From Gammaproteobacteria bacterium (GTDB lineage: Bacteria; Pseudomonadota; Gammaproteobacteria; Pseudomonadales; Azotimanducaceae): a stretch of DNA of 64,000 nt. How positions within the stretch are numbered: position 1 is the stretch's first letter; every line of letters begins with the position of its first letter. The DNA lies in contig JAPOYI010000152.1 of assembly GCA_026706665.1 (NCBI GenBank), forward strand, positions 42,288 to 106,287, written 5' to 3'. The notes beneath the pieces are model-generated. The model searched no databases and was not told the origin of the DNA. It was given only the letters and a program-made list of their open reading frames with translations. The position numbers and the translations under genes were made by a program. Below, piece after piece: positions 37,650 to 46,513 of this stretch.

Positions 37650-39623
37650 CTAAATCGATAGGTTAAACGGATCTGGGAGGCTGTTTTTCTGTCGGCCTTC
37701 TTGTTCGACCGGTGCTTGGGGCACGACGTGTTCGCGAAGCTTACTGTTAGGCGAGCAATGAACTTGGTGGCGCAGGCCCACGGGTGGTCCGACCTTGACG
37801 AACCACCAGGTGTCGATGACGCGGGCCAGGCCATCAGTCAGATATTCGTACATGGCGGCAGAGTCATTGGGGCGGCCGAACTTGTCCCAATACAGGAAGC
37901 GTTCCTCATCCGGCATGTTGAGGGGAATGCGGTAGAACCCCCACAAGAGGATACGGTCCAGGGCCTGGCAGGCAATCAATGCGGTTTCCATATCCGGCGT
38001 ACGCCGGGCACGCTCGATCAGGAAATCGACCACCGGATCACGAATACCCCCAAGATTGGCTCCTGCTCCCGGCTCGGCATATTCGGAACTGAAATAGTAG
38101 TGCAACGACGCCATCGGCGGGTTCACAAAGGAAACGTCATTCAGAAACATGTCGAACTGGCGTTGTTGCCTCACCCTGACGGCCTGGACGGTTTCGAGCA
38201 GCCGCAAACGCGCATCAATGCCCAGAACACCAAGCGATCGGATATAGGCAAGCAGTAGCCGTTTCGCCCAGACATGCTGCGTTGCGATCTCCAGCGTAAA
38301 AGGCTGGCCCCGCTTGTCCTGCAGCCGACCATCGACGATCACCCAGCCCGCGTCTGCCAACAGCTGACGTGACCGGTCCAGCACAGCCCGGTTCAGGCCG
38401 TGCCCGGTCGATACGGGCAATGCATAGGGTTCCGTGAAAACGCGTTCAGGGATCTGGTCACGAAACGGCGCCAGCAGCGCCACCTCCTCCTCCCCGGGCA
38501 AGCCCGTCGCCGCAAGTGTCGAGCCTGCAAAGTAGCTCAGTGCCCTGCGCTGGGAACCATGCTGAAGCACACGATTCTGCCACTCGAAGTCGTAGGCCAG
38601 GGTCAACGCTTCCCTTACCCTGGGGTCACGCAACGTCTCGCGTGCGGTATTGAATACCAGCGACCACTGCTGCCCGATGATCCTGGCGACCCGACGCGTA
38701 TCCCTCAAGATACGACCTGACTGCAGCGCGGGAATGTCATTTGCGGCATGCCAGTAGCGAACATCTCTTTCCACGTAAAGGTCGAACAAGCCCTTGCGGA
38801 ACGCCTCCCGCGCCACCGTGGCGTCCCGGTACACGTCGTAGCGGATCCTGTCGAAGTTGTGGCGACCGCGGTTCACCGGAAGATCACGAGCCCAGTAGTC
38901 CTTGACGCGCTCGTACTGGACATGGTCTCGATCATGACCGGTAACCCGATAGGGCCCGTTGCCAAGTGGTACCTCGAGCGAGATTTCATATGGGTCACCA
39001 CGGCCCGCATAGTAATGTGCCGGTTTGACCGGAAACGTGGTCATCGCCAGAAGATTCGAATGGGTGAACACGTCACGATGGCGAATCACCAGTTCTCTGT
39101 CGTTAATGACCTCGAACGACTCGATCCAGGAATCCAGATAAGCCCTGCTGAAAATCGAGGATGGGGCGAACGACGCCAGAGCATGGTAGGAAAAATGCAC
39201 GTCACGGGTGGTAATCGGAACACCGTCGTGCCAGCGCGCGGCCGGGTTCAATCTGATGAACAGCGACTTTCGATCCGCCGAAAGCGCTATACCGTCCGCA
39301 AGCAGGCCATACACCGCCGACAGTTCATCCGCCGACCTCACGAACAACCTGTCGTTGGTTCTGTGCAGACCCGGGGCAGAGCCTACGCCCATACCCCAGG
39401 ATCCAGAGAAGTTTCGGATCGGGAACGTCGTCGACAGCGTCAGGCTCCCCCCCTTGGGCGCGGACGGATTCGAATACGCGAAATGCGTGAAATCCGCGCG
39501 ATATTTCAGGTCGTGCAGGAGTGAAATCCCGTGCTGGTATTGCGGTTTCTCGGCGAGACAAGCCGATGACAGCAACAGCAGCGTGGTCACTAGCCTTATG
39601 TGGAGCACTGCACCTGAACTCAC
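37650..39623 (-). CDS. Family-5 (YejA-like) solute-binding protein 3
   Basis: The 657-residue protein has an N-terminal export signal (LVTTLLLLSSACLA), possibly a weak lipobox, then SNPSAPKGGSL, the ARWHDGVPITTRDVHFSYH motif, NGPYRVTG, NRGRHNFDRIRYDVYRDATV and YWDKFGRPNDSA. It is full length and homologous to proteins 1 and 2. After DTWWF its tail differs from theirs and runs ~45 residues longer, with polar low-complexity sequence, perhaps a reading-through of a lost stop. The same 3' end exists as a 91-bp copy at 23354. It lies downstream of receptor 3 but behind that gene's terminator. Confidence 0.86.
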   Translation of the reverse strand: MSSGAVLHIRLVTTLLLLSSACLAEKPQYQHGISLLHDLKYRADFTHFAYSNPSAPKGGSLTLSTTFPIRNFSGSWGMGVGSAPGLHRTNDRLFVRSADELSAVYGLLADGIALSADRKSLFIRLNPAARWHDGVPITTRDVHFSYHALASFAPSSIFSRAYLDSWIESFEVINDRELVIRHRDVFTHSNLLAMTTFPVKPAHYYAGRGDPYEISLEVPLGNGPYRVTGHDRDHVQYERVKDYWARDLPVNRGRHNFDRIRYDVYRDATVAREAFRKGLFDLYVERDVRYWHAANDIPALQSGRILRDTRRVARIIGQQWSLVFNTARETLRDPRVREALTLAYDFEWQNRVLQHGSQRRALSYFAGSTLAATGLPGEEEVALLAPFRDQIPERVFTEPYALPVSTGHGLNRAVLDRSRQLLADAGWVIVDGRLQDKRGQPFTLEIATQHVWAKRLLLAYIRSLGVLGIDARLRLLETVQAVRVRQQRQFDMFLNDVSFVNPPMASLHYYFSSEYAEPGAGANLGGIRDPVVDFLIERARRTPDMETALIACQALDRILLWGFYRIPLNMPDEERFLYWDKFGRPNDSAAMYEYLTDGLARVIDTWWFVKVGPPVGLRHQVHCSPNSKLREHVVPQAPVEQEGRQKNSLPDPFNLSI

Positions 39624-39683
39624 GCGAGCCGGTGATCCTGATCGAGAGTCCCTGCCCGAAAGATCGAGCCGTGCGAGAGGTCG

Positions 39684-39748
39684 AAAGAAAAAAGACCGGC
39701 CCCTGGCGATGTCGCGGTTATCGGGGAGAGACGCGAATCACCAGGGGC
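39684..39748 (-). terminator. Terminator of TonB-dependent receptor 3, long loop
   Basis: On the minus strand an 8-bp stem GCCCCTGG/CCAGGGGC (39748-39741 with 39706-39699) encloses a 34-nt loop and is followed by GG then TCTTTTTTC. Its position 22 bp after the receptor stop supports a terminator that separates the receptor from solute-binding gene 3. Confidence 0.55.
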
Positions 39749-39769
39749 TGCCATCGGCCGGGCTGCGCG

Positions 39770-42535
39770 CTACAGTCTCCAGCGTACACCGGCCTGGAAT
39801 CGACGGCCGGCGTGGGTCGCCCCCACGATGTGCTCAATCGTGCTGGTCCCCAGCGCGTTGTAGTAGTACACGTTCTCGTCCGTCAGGTTGATGCCTTCCA
39901 GCATCACCGAGACGTTGTCGTTCACTGCATAACCGAAGGACACATCCCATTGCTCGTACGCGTCGACGAACCTGGGGTGCCCCTGGCCGTCGGCAATGGC
40001 ATCCAGGAAATCATCCCGGTAGTTGTAGGATACGCGACCACTCCACGGGCCCTTCTCGTAAAACAGGGTGAAGTTGATCGTGTCTTCGGACAATCCCGGA
40101 ATACCGTAGGCCGCACCCGTTAGCTCGTTCTCGAAGTCCGACCCGGAATTGATGCGCGTGTAGTTGGTGACTATGCCGAGCCCATCCCACGGTGCCGGCA
40201 GCAGATCCGCAAACGTGCGCTGGAACGCCAGTTCAATACCGGTAAGGTCCGAATCCCCGGTGTTCAGCGGTCTGAAGGCAATTAGCACAAGGGGTTGGTT
40301 GGTCTCAGGATCAATGATACCGGGCCATGGGGTTGGAGTTTGTTCCTGCTGAACGAACCCTTCGATATTCTTGCCAAAAAGACCAACGGAGGCAATCGAG
40401 TAGTCGTCAAAATACCATTCCACCGCCAGGTCGAACTGCACCGCGGTGGTCGGGTCCAGCGTACCGTTGCCGCCACGCGTGGTCCGGTTCCTCGCCTGAA
40501 CGGTTTGTCGCGGACTCAGGTCAAGAAACCTTGGGCGAGTCATCACTTTTGCTGCCGCAACTCGCACGACGATTTCCTCTGTAGGATCGAATCGTAGATT
40601 CAGGGAGGGCAATATCTCCGTGTAGTCATGGCCGATTTCGGTAAACTCAGGAGCGGAAGTAATGATCTGAGGCGCCGTTGGGTCGCTATAATCGATATGG
40701 ATGGGTCGCGAGATTTCCCCTATCGACCCGGTGCTGTTGTCCACATGGCGTACGCCGAAGTTACCAGTATACGGCGCATCGCCGAGTTCACCGGCAAACG
40801 TCACCATCGCATAAATCGCGTTGCCATCGTCGTCGTGATTGAGGTCTTCGTTAAAAGGCAGGCTAAAGTCCGGAAAGTTGGCTTGAGACTCCGCCGTATG
40901 CCCCTGCCAAGGCATAAGTTGCTCATGCGAGACGTTTGAAAGCTCATTTATCAGAAAGTCACGGTTCGGGGCAGGAGTATTCGCCGGGAAATCCATACCG
41001 AGTCCGGAGAGGAAGTCTCCCTCCGCCGGGTGCGCAACGCCACCGCCGTGTGCGGTTATCGGATCCCCCCGCCAGGTGGTGGTACCCATATACCGAGACC
41101 TGTCACGGCGATCCTGCCGGTACGTTCTGGCACCCACCTGGACTGTCTGGAGCCAGTCCCCGTCATGCTCGTAAGTGACATCTACCCTGAATTGAGAATT
41201 CCGATCATCGACCAAGTGGCCTGCCCTGGACGACCAGACGACGTGATACCAGGCGGGGTCGGTTATCGGGTCAGTCGAGGTCATCGACGGTAATCTGCCC
41301 GAACCGTATTTCTCCCAGGTCATCTGCGTACGGGTGTGTCGCATCAGGGCACCCTCAAGGAAAATGGGCGCTTCCGTGTCAGAGACCGACGCATCGACGT
41401 TGACGGCAAGGTTATCCGTGGCCTGGAATTTGACATTGACACCGAGATTCACGTTTTCCGCGCTGACCTCCTCTACCTGGTTCGAAAGGAACAAGCCCGC
41501 CGTGGTAGAGATCTTGGTGAATATGGTTTCACCATTGTCTTGTATGAACTCAGCTTCGGTGATTCTTCCGTTCCCCTGGCGGATGCGGTAGTCCCGCCAG
41601 TAATCAGCCTCATTCGTCTCGTTGTCGGCGAACAGCACATCGAATGTGATATCGAGCTCATCCGACGGTTGCCATTGCAGCGACGAGGAGACATTCAGGC
41701 GATCGCGGTCCGTGGTATGCAATTCCGCATTGAGCTGCTGCGGATAATAGCCGCTGCCTACCTGCACGCCGTCGACGTTGACTGTTCTGAAAACATGCGA
41801 CCATCCCCGCAGGTTGTCTGTCCGAAAGACTCGATTGTCCCACTGTGCTGACACCATGAAACCCAGGTTATCGGTCAACACGTCGCTGTACATCGCAAAT
41901 ACACCGGGCGCTGTGTCGTCCGCCAGCTCATTGATCGTGGAGTCGAAAGAGAAGGCGGCGTGCCGCTCGCCCAGTTCAAGGGGTCTGCGTGGTTGAACGT
42001 CGACGAAACCGCCGAGGCCGCCCTCGACGTGGTCCGCCCGCGGCGACTTATGGACCTCCACCGCCTGCACCAGCCCGGACTGGAATGCGTGGAAGCCGAC
42101 CGCGCGTGACTTGGGGTTGCTGTTGCCCACGCCGTCGAAGTCTCCCGGGGCGACGTTGGACGCTGAGACACGCCCATGGATTGTCGTCATCACAAACTGT
42201 GGGCCGAGTCCACGAACGCTGACAAACGCTCCCTCGCCTGACTTGCGGTCGATGGCGACGCCGCTCACCCGTTGCAGGGATTCGGCCAGGTTCTGATCAG
42301 GAAACGCGCCGATATCTTCCGCGGTGATCGCGTCGACAAAGTGATCGGCATTTCGCTTTCTTTCCAGCGACTGCTGGAGGCTGCCACGGATGCCCGTGAC
42401 GACAATTTCTTCGATTACTTCTTCATCTGCGGCTTCTGCTGCTGCTTGTGCTTCCGCCGCGCCTGTTACCGGCGCCAGCACCGCCGCGGCCAGGAATGCC
42501 GTCGCCCGTCTGAAAAATGACTGCTTGTCTTGCAT
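39770..42535 (-). CDS. TonB-dependent receptor 3 (CUT / oligosaccharide type)
   Basis: The 921-residue receptor starts at ATG 42535 (MQDKQSFFRR) behind GGAGAG; the longer upstream frame is non-coding. Signal peptide is cut near VTGAAEA. It carries EEIVVTGIRGSLQQSLE, AEDIGAFPDQNLAESLQRVS and VSVRGLGPQFVMTTIHGR, the same family as receptor 2, a beta-barrel, and the C-terminal GRRFQAGVRWRL. Oligosaccharide import is the family-level expectation. With receptor 2 it flanks solute-binding gene 3, which suggests a shared substrate, though no enzyme for glycan breakdown is intact nearby. Confidence 0.92.
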   Translation of the reverse strand: MQDKQSFFRRATAFLAAAVLAPVTGAAEAQAAAEAADEEVIEEIVVTGIRGSLQQSLERKRNADHFVDAITAEDIGAFPDQNLAESLQRVSGVAIDRKSGEGAFVSVRGLGPQFVMTTIHGRVSASNVAPGDFDGVGNSNPKSRAVGFHAFQSGLVQAVEVHKSPRADHVEGGLGGFVDVQPRRPLELGERHAAFSFDSTINELADDTAPGVFAMYSDVLTDNLGFMVSAQWDNRVFRTDNLRGWSHVFRTVNVDGVQVGSGYYPQQLNAELHTTDRDRLNVSSSLQWQPSDELDITFDVLFADNETNEADYWRDYRIRQGNGRITEAEFIQDNGETIFTKISTTAGLFLSNQVEEVSAENVNLGVNVKFQATDNLAVNVDASVSDTEAPIFLEGALMRHTRTQMTWEKYGSGRLPSMTSTDPITDPAWYHVVWSSRAGHLVDDRNSQFRVDVTYEHDGDWLQTVQVGARTYRQDRRDRSRYMGTTTWRGDPITAHGGGVAHPAEGDFLSGLGMDFPANTPAPNRDFLINELSNVSHEQLMPWQGHTAESQANFPDFSLPFNEDLNHDDDGNAIYAMVTFAGELGDAPYTGNFGVRHVDNSTGSIGEISRPIHIDYSDPTAPQIITSAPEFTEIGHDYTEILPSLNLRFDPTEEIVVRVAAAKVMTRPRFLDLSPRQTVQARNRTTRGGNGTLDPTTAVQFDLAVEWYFDDYSIASVGLFGKNIEGFVQQEQTPTPWPGIIDPETNQPLVLIAFRPLNTGDSDLTGIELAFQRTFADLLPAPWDGLGIVTNYTRINSGSDFENELTGAAYGIPGLSEDTINFTLFYEKGPWSGRVSYNYRDDFLDAIADGQGHPRFVDAYEQWDVSFGYAVNDNVSVMLEGINLTDENVYYYNALGTSTIEHIVGATHAGRRFQAGVRWRL

Positions 42536-42923
42536 GGTTTCGCTCTCCGTTAGTGACTCCTCTGGTCTGATCGACGCCGATGGGTTGCTGTATCGCACGA
42601 CGATCACTCCTCGCTTTATCGGGTCGAAAGCCAACGGGGTGGACCCGACCCGTTTCGGTGGACAGTTTATCATTTGAACAAGCGGGCTTTGCGGCCCCAC
42701 TCGTCCTTGATCGGGGCGATCCCCGATGCGGAGCGATTCCAGTCCTGATGGGGATTCAAAGCACATGGCTCAACGCTGTCTGGCGACGGAACGCCATCCT
42801 CCACCGCCGCTGCTGTTGTGGCGTACAGCGCCACCATGCCCTAGCTAGGTGATCCTCCGCCGCGGATTCGAAGTGCCGAGACAACACATTATCCGCGCTG
42901 CCTTCCGCGTCTCCGCCTCTAGG
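42536..42923. other. 388-bp gap between receptor 3 and hicB
   Basis: This stretch must hold the promoter of receptor 3 but no clear hexamers were found. A small hairpin (GTGGCG/CGCCAC) near 42817 lacks a T-run, so it is not a convincing terminator of the hic operon. No gene, repeat or RNA is supported. Confidence 0.4.
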
Positions 42924-43325
42924 CTACGTGGCCTCTATCTCACGCCGGGCCGCCGTCGCCAGGAATGCCGAACGGGTCATGCGGCGCTGTCTGGCCTCGT
43001 CGTCGATGGCTTCCAGGAGGCCGCGGTCGAGGGAAATGTTGACCCGTCGCGAGGATCCCCGGTCGAGAAGGAGTGGGATCAGCACGAGGTCGGCCTCCCT
43101 GCGCCAGTCCGTCAGTTCCGGGTCGGCCTTGATGGCGTCGATCGTGCGTGGCTCCGGAATCGCCTCGCCGTCCTCCGCAAGGCCCTCGACGTGGAAGGCC
43201 AGGGCTTTGCTGCCGTGCCGAATGGCGTCGTCGACGGTGTCTCCGACCGACACACAGCCCGGAAAGTCGGGGAAGCTGACACCGTAGCCAACCTCGTCCC
43301 GGTGGATGAAGGATACGTAGCGCAT
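42924..43325 (-). CDS. hicB: HicB-type antitoxin with C-terminal DNA-binding domain
   Basis: The 133-residue protein has the HicB partially degraded RNase H-like fold: MRYVSFIHRDEVGYGVSFPDFPGC-type N-terminus (seen as YGVSFPDFPGC), then VGDTVDDAIRHGSKAL and FHVEGLAEDG. The C-terminus VNISLDRGLLEAIDDEAR to TRSAFLATAAR is a ribbon-helix-helix DNA-binding domain, so it likely represses its own operon through the palindrome at 43546-43561. It neutralises the HicA RNase-type toxin encoded just upstream, which it overlaps. Confidence 0.88.
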   Translation of the reverse strand: MRYVSFIHRDEVGYGVSFPDFPGCVSVGDTVDDAIRHGSKALAFHVEGLAEDGEAIPEPRTIDAIKADPELTDWRREADLVLIPLLLDRGSSRRVNISLDRGLLEAIDDEARQRRMTRSAFLATAARREIEAT

Positions 43326-43531
43326 CGTCTCTTTCCTCCTTGCGCGCTCCATCCCGCCTGCCGGTAGATCGACGCCACCGTTCCGTGCGGAATGTCCTTG
43401 TTCGGGTGCGGTATCGTGTCCCGTCCCGGTTTGGCAGGATGCCTGAACTGCCAATGGCTCCCCTTGGTGGCCACATGCTCCCAGCCGTCCTGCTCAAGCA
43501 TGCGGATGAGCTTTCCGCTGTTGCGTTCCAA
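43112..43531 (-). CDS. hicA: HicA-type mRNA interferase toxin, lacking its usual stop
   Basis: The first ~60 codons are a normal HicA dsRBD-like toxin: SGKLIRMLEQDGWEHVATKG, SHWQFRHPAKPG with the catalytic histidine, and IPHPNKDIPHGTVASIYRQAG. HicA cleaves mRNA to halt growth. TTG 43531 is the likely start, 6 bp after GAGGAG. HicA proteins normally end right after QAG, but here the frame continues through TGG for ~80 more codons inside hicB in another frame. The tail is therefore an artefact of a lost stop codon, or the gene is inactive. Overlap with hicB is 214 bp instead of a few bases. Confidence 0.7.
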   Translation of the reverse strand: MERNSGKLIRMLEQDGWEHVATKGSHWQFRHPAKPGRDTIPHPNKDIPHGTVASIYRQAGWSAQGGKRRCATYPSSTGTRLATVSASPTFRAVCRSETPSTTPFGTAAKPWPSTSRALRRTARRFRSHARSTPSRPTRN

Positions 43532-43545
43532 AGCCGGCTCCTCGT

Positions 43546-43561
43546 TGTGTATCAATACACA
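43546..43561. promoter_or_regulatory. Palindromic operator candidate of hicAB
   Basis: TGTGTAT-CA-ATACACA is a 7-bp inverted repeat with a 2-bp centre, 15 bp upstream of the hicA start. HicB proteins with a ribbon-helix-helix domain bind such short palindromes to repress hicAB, so this is the expected operator. Confidence 0.6.
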
Positions 43562-43868
43562 CAAAGCGATGGTCCGATCAACGACCTCGTCAGACTGAAC
43601 CGGGCGCGATCCGCCCCGAGCCGGTTGGTGTCGTTCCGCGGGCCGAGTTCGGGGGAGCGGGAGTGGCGATTCTGGCGACCCCCCTCAAGACGCGCGAAGC
43701 GGGAGAACTCCTGCAATCCCAGGCGTCATCCGAACATCATTGCGTGGAACAAACGGCTCCGATTCCATGAACGATAGTGCCCGCCGCCGTATGGACGGTC
43801 AAACTTGAAGCATGTCAAACTCTCAAGCCCCGGCAACGGCACGTCCCAGCCACAGCAAGGCTGATAGC
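43562..43868. other. Intergenic region between hicA and folD
   Basis: About 300 bp with divergent genes on each side. It must hold the hicAB and folD promoters, but no strong hexamer pair was recognised. No further gene, repeat or RNA is supported. The frame upstream of ATG 43869 is open but begins with unconserved residues. Confidence 0.4.
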
Positions 43869-44714
43869 ATGACCGCCCGAATTCTCGACGGCAACGCAAT
43901 CGCAGCGTCCATTCGGTCACGGATCGCCGCAGCCGTGGCGGAGCGGCGCGAACGGGATCTGCGACCGCCTGGCGTCGCCGTACTGCTGGTCGGAGACGAT
44001 CCTCCCTCCGAAATCTATGTCCGGCTGAAGCAGCGGGATTGCCGCGAGGTGGGCTTCAAGCACGATATTCGCCACCTCTCGGCCAATACCCAGCCCTCGG
44101 AGCTGGCAGCGATGATCGATGAACTCAACGCCGACGACAGCATCGACGGGATCCTGGTGCAGTTGCCCCTGCCGCCCCAGTTCGACGCCTCCCGAATCCT
44201 CGAACGCATCGACCCCGCCAAGGATGTCGACGGCGTGCACCCCTACAACATCGGCTGCCTGGCCCTGCGCAGGCCGACGCTGCGATCCTGCACGCCCAAG
44301 GGCATCATGACGCTGCTTGAGCACACCGGGCAGGAATTGCGCGGTCTCGACGCGACCATCGTCGGCGCCTCCAACCATGTCGGCAGGCCGATGACGCTCG
44401 AACTGCTCCTTGTCGGCTGCACCGTCACCTCCGCACACAAGTTCAGCAGGGACGCGGCGAGCCACGTCGCGGCCGCCGACATCGTGGTATCCGCCACCGG
44501 TCAACGCGGTCTCATTCGCGGCGACTGGATCAAGCCTGGCGCGATCGTCATCGATGTCGGCATCACGCGCGAGAACAACAAGCTGTACGGCGACGTCGAC
44601 TTCGAGGCGGCGGCCAAACGCGCCGCATGGATCACCCCCGTGCCGGGCGGCGTCGGCCCCATGACGCGGGTGTCCATGCTCGAGAACGCGCTCGAATCCG
44701 CCGAAGCGACATGA
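43869..44714 (+). CDS. folD: Methylenetetrahydrofolate dehydrogenase/cyclohydrolase
   Basis: FolD converts 5,10-methylene-THF to 10-formyl-THF for purine and fMet synthesis. The 281-residue protein has [14 protein letters not shown] with the catalytic lysine, [24 protein letters not shown], the NADP site [11 protein letters not shown], and the C-terminal [14 protein letters not shown] 43869 gives the normal start MTARILDG. Its stop overlaps the lpxH start (ATGA), an unusual but clear coupling. Confidence 0.95.
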   Translation: MTARILDGNAIAASIRSRIAAAVAERRERDLRPPGVAVLLVGDDPPSEIYVRLKQRDCREVGFKHDIRHLSANTQPSELAAMIDELNADDSIDGILVQLPLPPQFDASRILERIDPAKDVDGVHPYNIGCLALRRPTLRSCTPKGIMTLLEHTGQELRGLDATIVGASNHVGRPMTLELLLVGCTVTSAHKFSRDAASHVAAADIVVSATGQRGLIRGDWIKPGAIVIDVGITRENNKLYGDVDFEAAAKRAAWITPVPGGVGPMTRVSMLENALESAEAT

Positions 44715-45427
44715 CGGCGCTGTTCGTATCGGACCTGCACATAGACGCCGACAGGCCGCAGGTGCTCCAGGGACTGAATGACCTCGTCGAGCGCGAGGCC
44801 CCTGCAGCCGATGCCTTCTACATTCTGGGTGATCTCGTCGAAGTTTGGATCGGCGACGACGACGACTCCGAAACCGCCGAGGCGGTGCGCGAAGCGCTGT
44901 CCCGGGCGGCGCGCCTCTGCCCGTTGCACATCATGCACGGAAACCGTGACTTTCTCTTCGGCCAGCGGTTCGCCCGGGAAGTTGGAGGCGAAATCATCGA
45001 CGACCCGCACATCGTCGATATCGACGGGCATCGGGTGCTCCTGACCCACGGCGATGCGCTCTGCACGGAAGACACCGCCTACCAGCTCGCGCGACAGTTG
45101 TTTCGCTCCGAGGCGTGGCAAAAGGACATTCTCGGCAAGAGCCTCGAGGAGCGCCGTCAACTGGCGCGGCAGATGCGGCAGGAAAGCAGGCGGGCGAACG
45201 CGAACAAGCCCGAGAACATCATGGATGTGACGCCGCACGAAGTCGCCGCACTGATGCGCCGGACCGGCTGCACGACGCTCATTCACGGGCATACGCATCG
45301 ACCCGGGATACACGACGTGCCCCTCGGAGACGCGGTAGGCACGCGCTACGTGTTGGGCGACTGGGACCGATGCGGCTGGTTCATCCGTTTCGACAAGGCG
45401 CCCGAGCTCGCCTGTTTCGCGCTTTAG
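44711..45427 (+). CDS. lpxH: UDP-2,3-diacylglucosamine diphosphatase
   Basis: LpxH removes UMP in lipid A synthesis. The 238-residue protein has the metallophosphoesterase set: [44 protein letters not shown] and [10 protein letters not shown], each carrying metal ligands. It is coupled to folD by a 4-bp overlap. Its last 47 bp overlap the end of miaE on the other strand. Presence of this gene confirms a lipid A-making Gram-negative. Confidence 0.94.
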   Translation: MTALFVSDLHIDADRPQVLQGLNDLVEREAPAADAFYILGDLVEVWIGDDDDSETAEAVREALSRAARLCPLHIMHGNRDFLFGQRFAREVGGEIIDDPHIVDIDGHRVLLTHGDALCTEDTAYQLARQLFRSEAWQKDILGKSLEERRQLARQMRQESRRANANKPENIMDVTPHEVAALMRRTGCTTLIHGHTHRPGIHDVPLGDAVGTRYVLGDWDRCGWFIRFDKAPELACFAL

Positions 45428-46049
45428 CTTTAGCCGGAAGGCGCGCAGGCGGCCCGCCGTGGAACCGCAGTTCCTTGTCCGGGGCCAGGATCAACGCCCG
45501 CTCGGCCTCGAGCAGTTCCCGCGCGCGATCATCGATCTGCGTCCCGGCGCAATGGCGGGCGAGGCTCAGGTAGATCTGGAAGTGGCGCGCTTCCGAAGCC
45601 AGCAGGTCCGCATAGAAACGGCCCAGGTCACCGTCGATCCGCTGCGATAGCCGATGGAAGCGCTCGCACGAGCGCGCCTCGATGATGGCGCCGACGATCA
45701 GGCTGTCGATGACGCGTCCCGGTTCGCGCTGGCGGACACGGGAGAACAATCCGCCAGCGTAGCGTGACGACGAAAGGTGGCGATAGGTCACGCCGCGGGC
45801 TTGCATCATCTTGAGCACCTGCTCGAAGTGCCGCAACTCCTCCCGCGCGAGCTTCGACAGCGCCGTCAGCAACCGTGGCCGGTCGACGTGGCGGAACAGC
45901 ATGTTGAGCGCCGTGCCCGCCGCCTTCTTCTCGCAGTTGGCGTGGTCGATCAGCAGCGTGTCGAGCGAACCAAGCGCGGCATCCACCCAGGCGTCGGGGG
46001 TGTCGCAAGCCAGAAACGCGCGAACGGGAGCAATGTCCGTTTCGGTCAT
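45381..46049 (-). CDS. miaE: tRNA-(ms2io6A)-hydroxylase
   Basis: MiaE hydroxylates the isopentenyl group of ms2i6A37 in tRNAs reading U-starting codons, using a diiron centre and O2. The 222-residue protein shows the ferritin-like ligands in HANCEKKAAGTAL, REELRHFEQV, EARSCERFHRL and SEARHFQIYLSLAR, and the RHLSSSRYAGGL segment typical of MiaE. It overlaps the DUF1289 gene by 4 bp (ATGA). Confidence 0.93.
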   Translation of the reverse strand: MTETDIAPVRAFLACDTPDAWVDAALGSLDTLLIDHANCEKKAAGTALNMLFRHVDRPRLLTALSKLAREELRHFEQVLKMMQARGVTYRHLSSSRYAGGLFSRVRQREPGRVIDSLIVGAIIEARSCERFHRLSQRIDGDLGRFYADLLASEARHFQIYLSLARHCAGTQIDDRARELLEAERALILAPDKELRFHGGPPARLPAKAKARNRRARAPCRNG

Positions 46050-46489
46050 TGCGCGAGAATACGAAAGTTGCGCTCGTAGGCGGCGGTGGCCCGGGCGTAG
46101 AACTCGCGGTCTATGGCGCCGAACAGCTCTTCCGCCGCGATCCCGGCGGCGAAGCTTGAGCGGGCAAGGCCAAGCGAGGCCAGATCCGGCCTCCCCCGAA
46201 TCCGGCGCAGGATCTCGTAGGCAGCACTCAGACCCGACCAGTCTGGCGCCGGAGCGATCTTCAGGGACGCGGCGGCTTCAAACAGGACGGCTTCGTTGTC
46301 GATCAGCACATATTCCGCCACGGCAGCATCGCGCAGGTCCTTGAGGCGCCGCCATACGGCAATTCGCTGCCCGTCCGCATACCCGTTCCACCCGGTCACT
46401 TCGTGGGCGAAACGCTTGCAGCCGCGGCAGATCAGGTCACCGTAGGTGGTCGAGCAGATACCGATACACGGCGTTTGCCGCATCCTCAA
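46046..46489 (-). CDS. DUF1289 domain-containing protein
   Basis: The 147-residue protein begins with the DUF1289 cysteine motif: TPCIGICSTTYGDLICRGCKR, four conserved cysteines that may bind metal, followed by EVTGWN. The ~95-residue C-terminal extension is longer than in many DUF1289 proteins, which consist of little more than the motif, and has no recognised domain. It lies 24 bp after purF and is coupled to miaE, so it is part of the long minus-strand operon. Function unknown. Confidence 0.8.
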   Translation of the reverse strand: MRMRQTPCIGICSTTYGDLICRGCKRFAHEVTGWNGYADGQRIAVWRRLKDLRDAAVAEYVLIDNEAVLFEAAASLKIAPAPDWSGLSAAYEILRRIRGRPDLASLGLARSSFAAGIAAEELFGAIDREFYARATAAYERNFRILAQ

Positions 46490-46513
46490 GCCGTCGGATC
46501 CTCAGCCAATCAG

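Noticed and set aside
42817..42840. Hairpin near 42817 as terminator of hicAB
   Set aside because: No T-run follows on the minus strand.
21064..43500. Accessory region as a tRNA-integrated island
   Set aside because: The tRNA 3' ends, where integrases act, point away from the accessory genes; no integrase gene and no repeated tRNA 3' end was seen.
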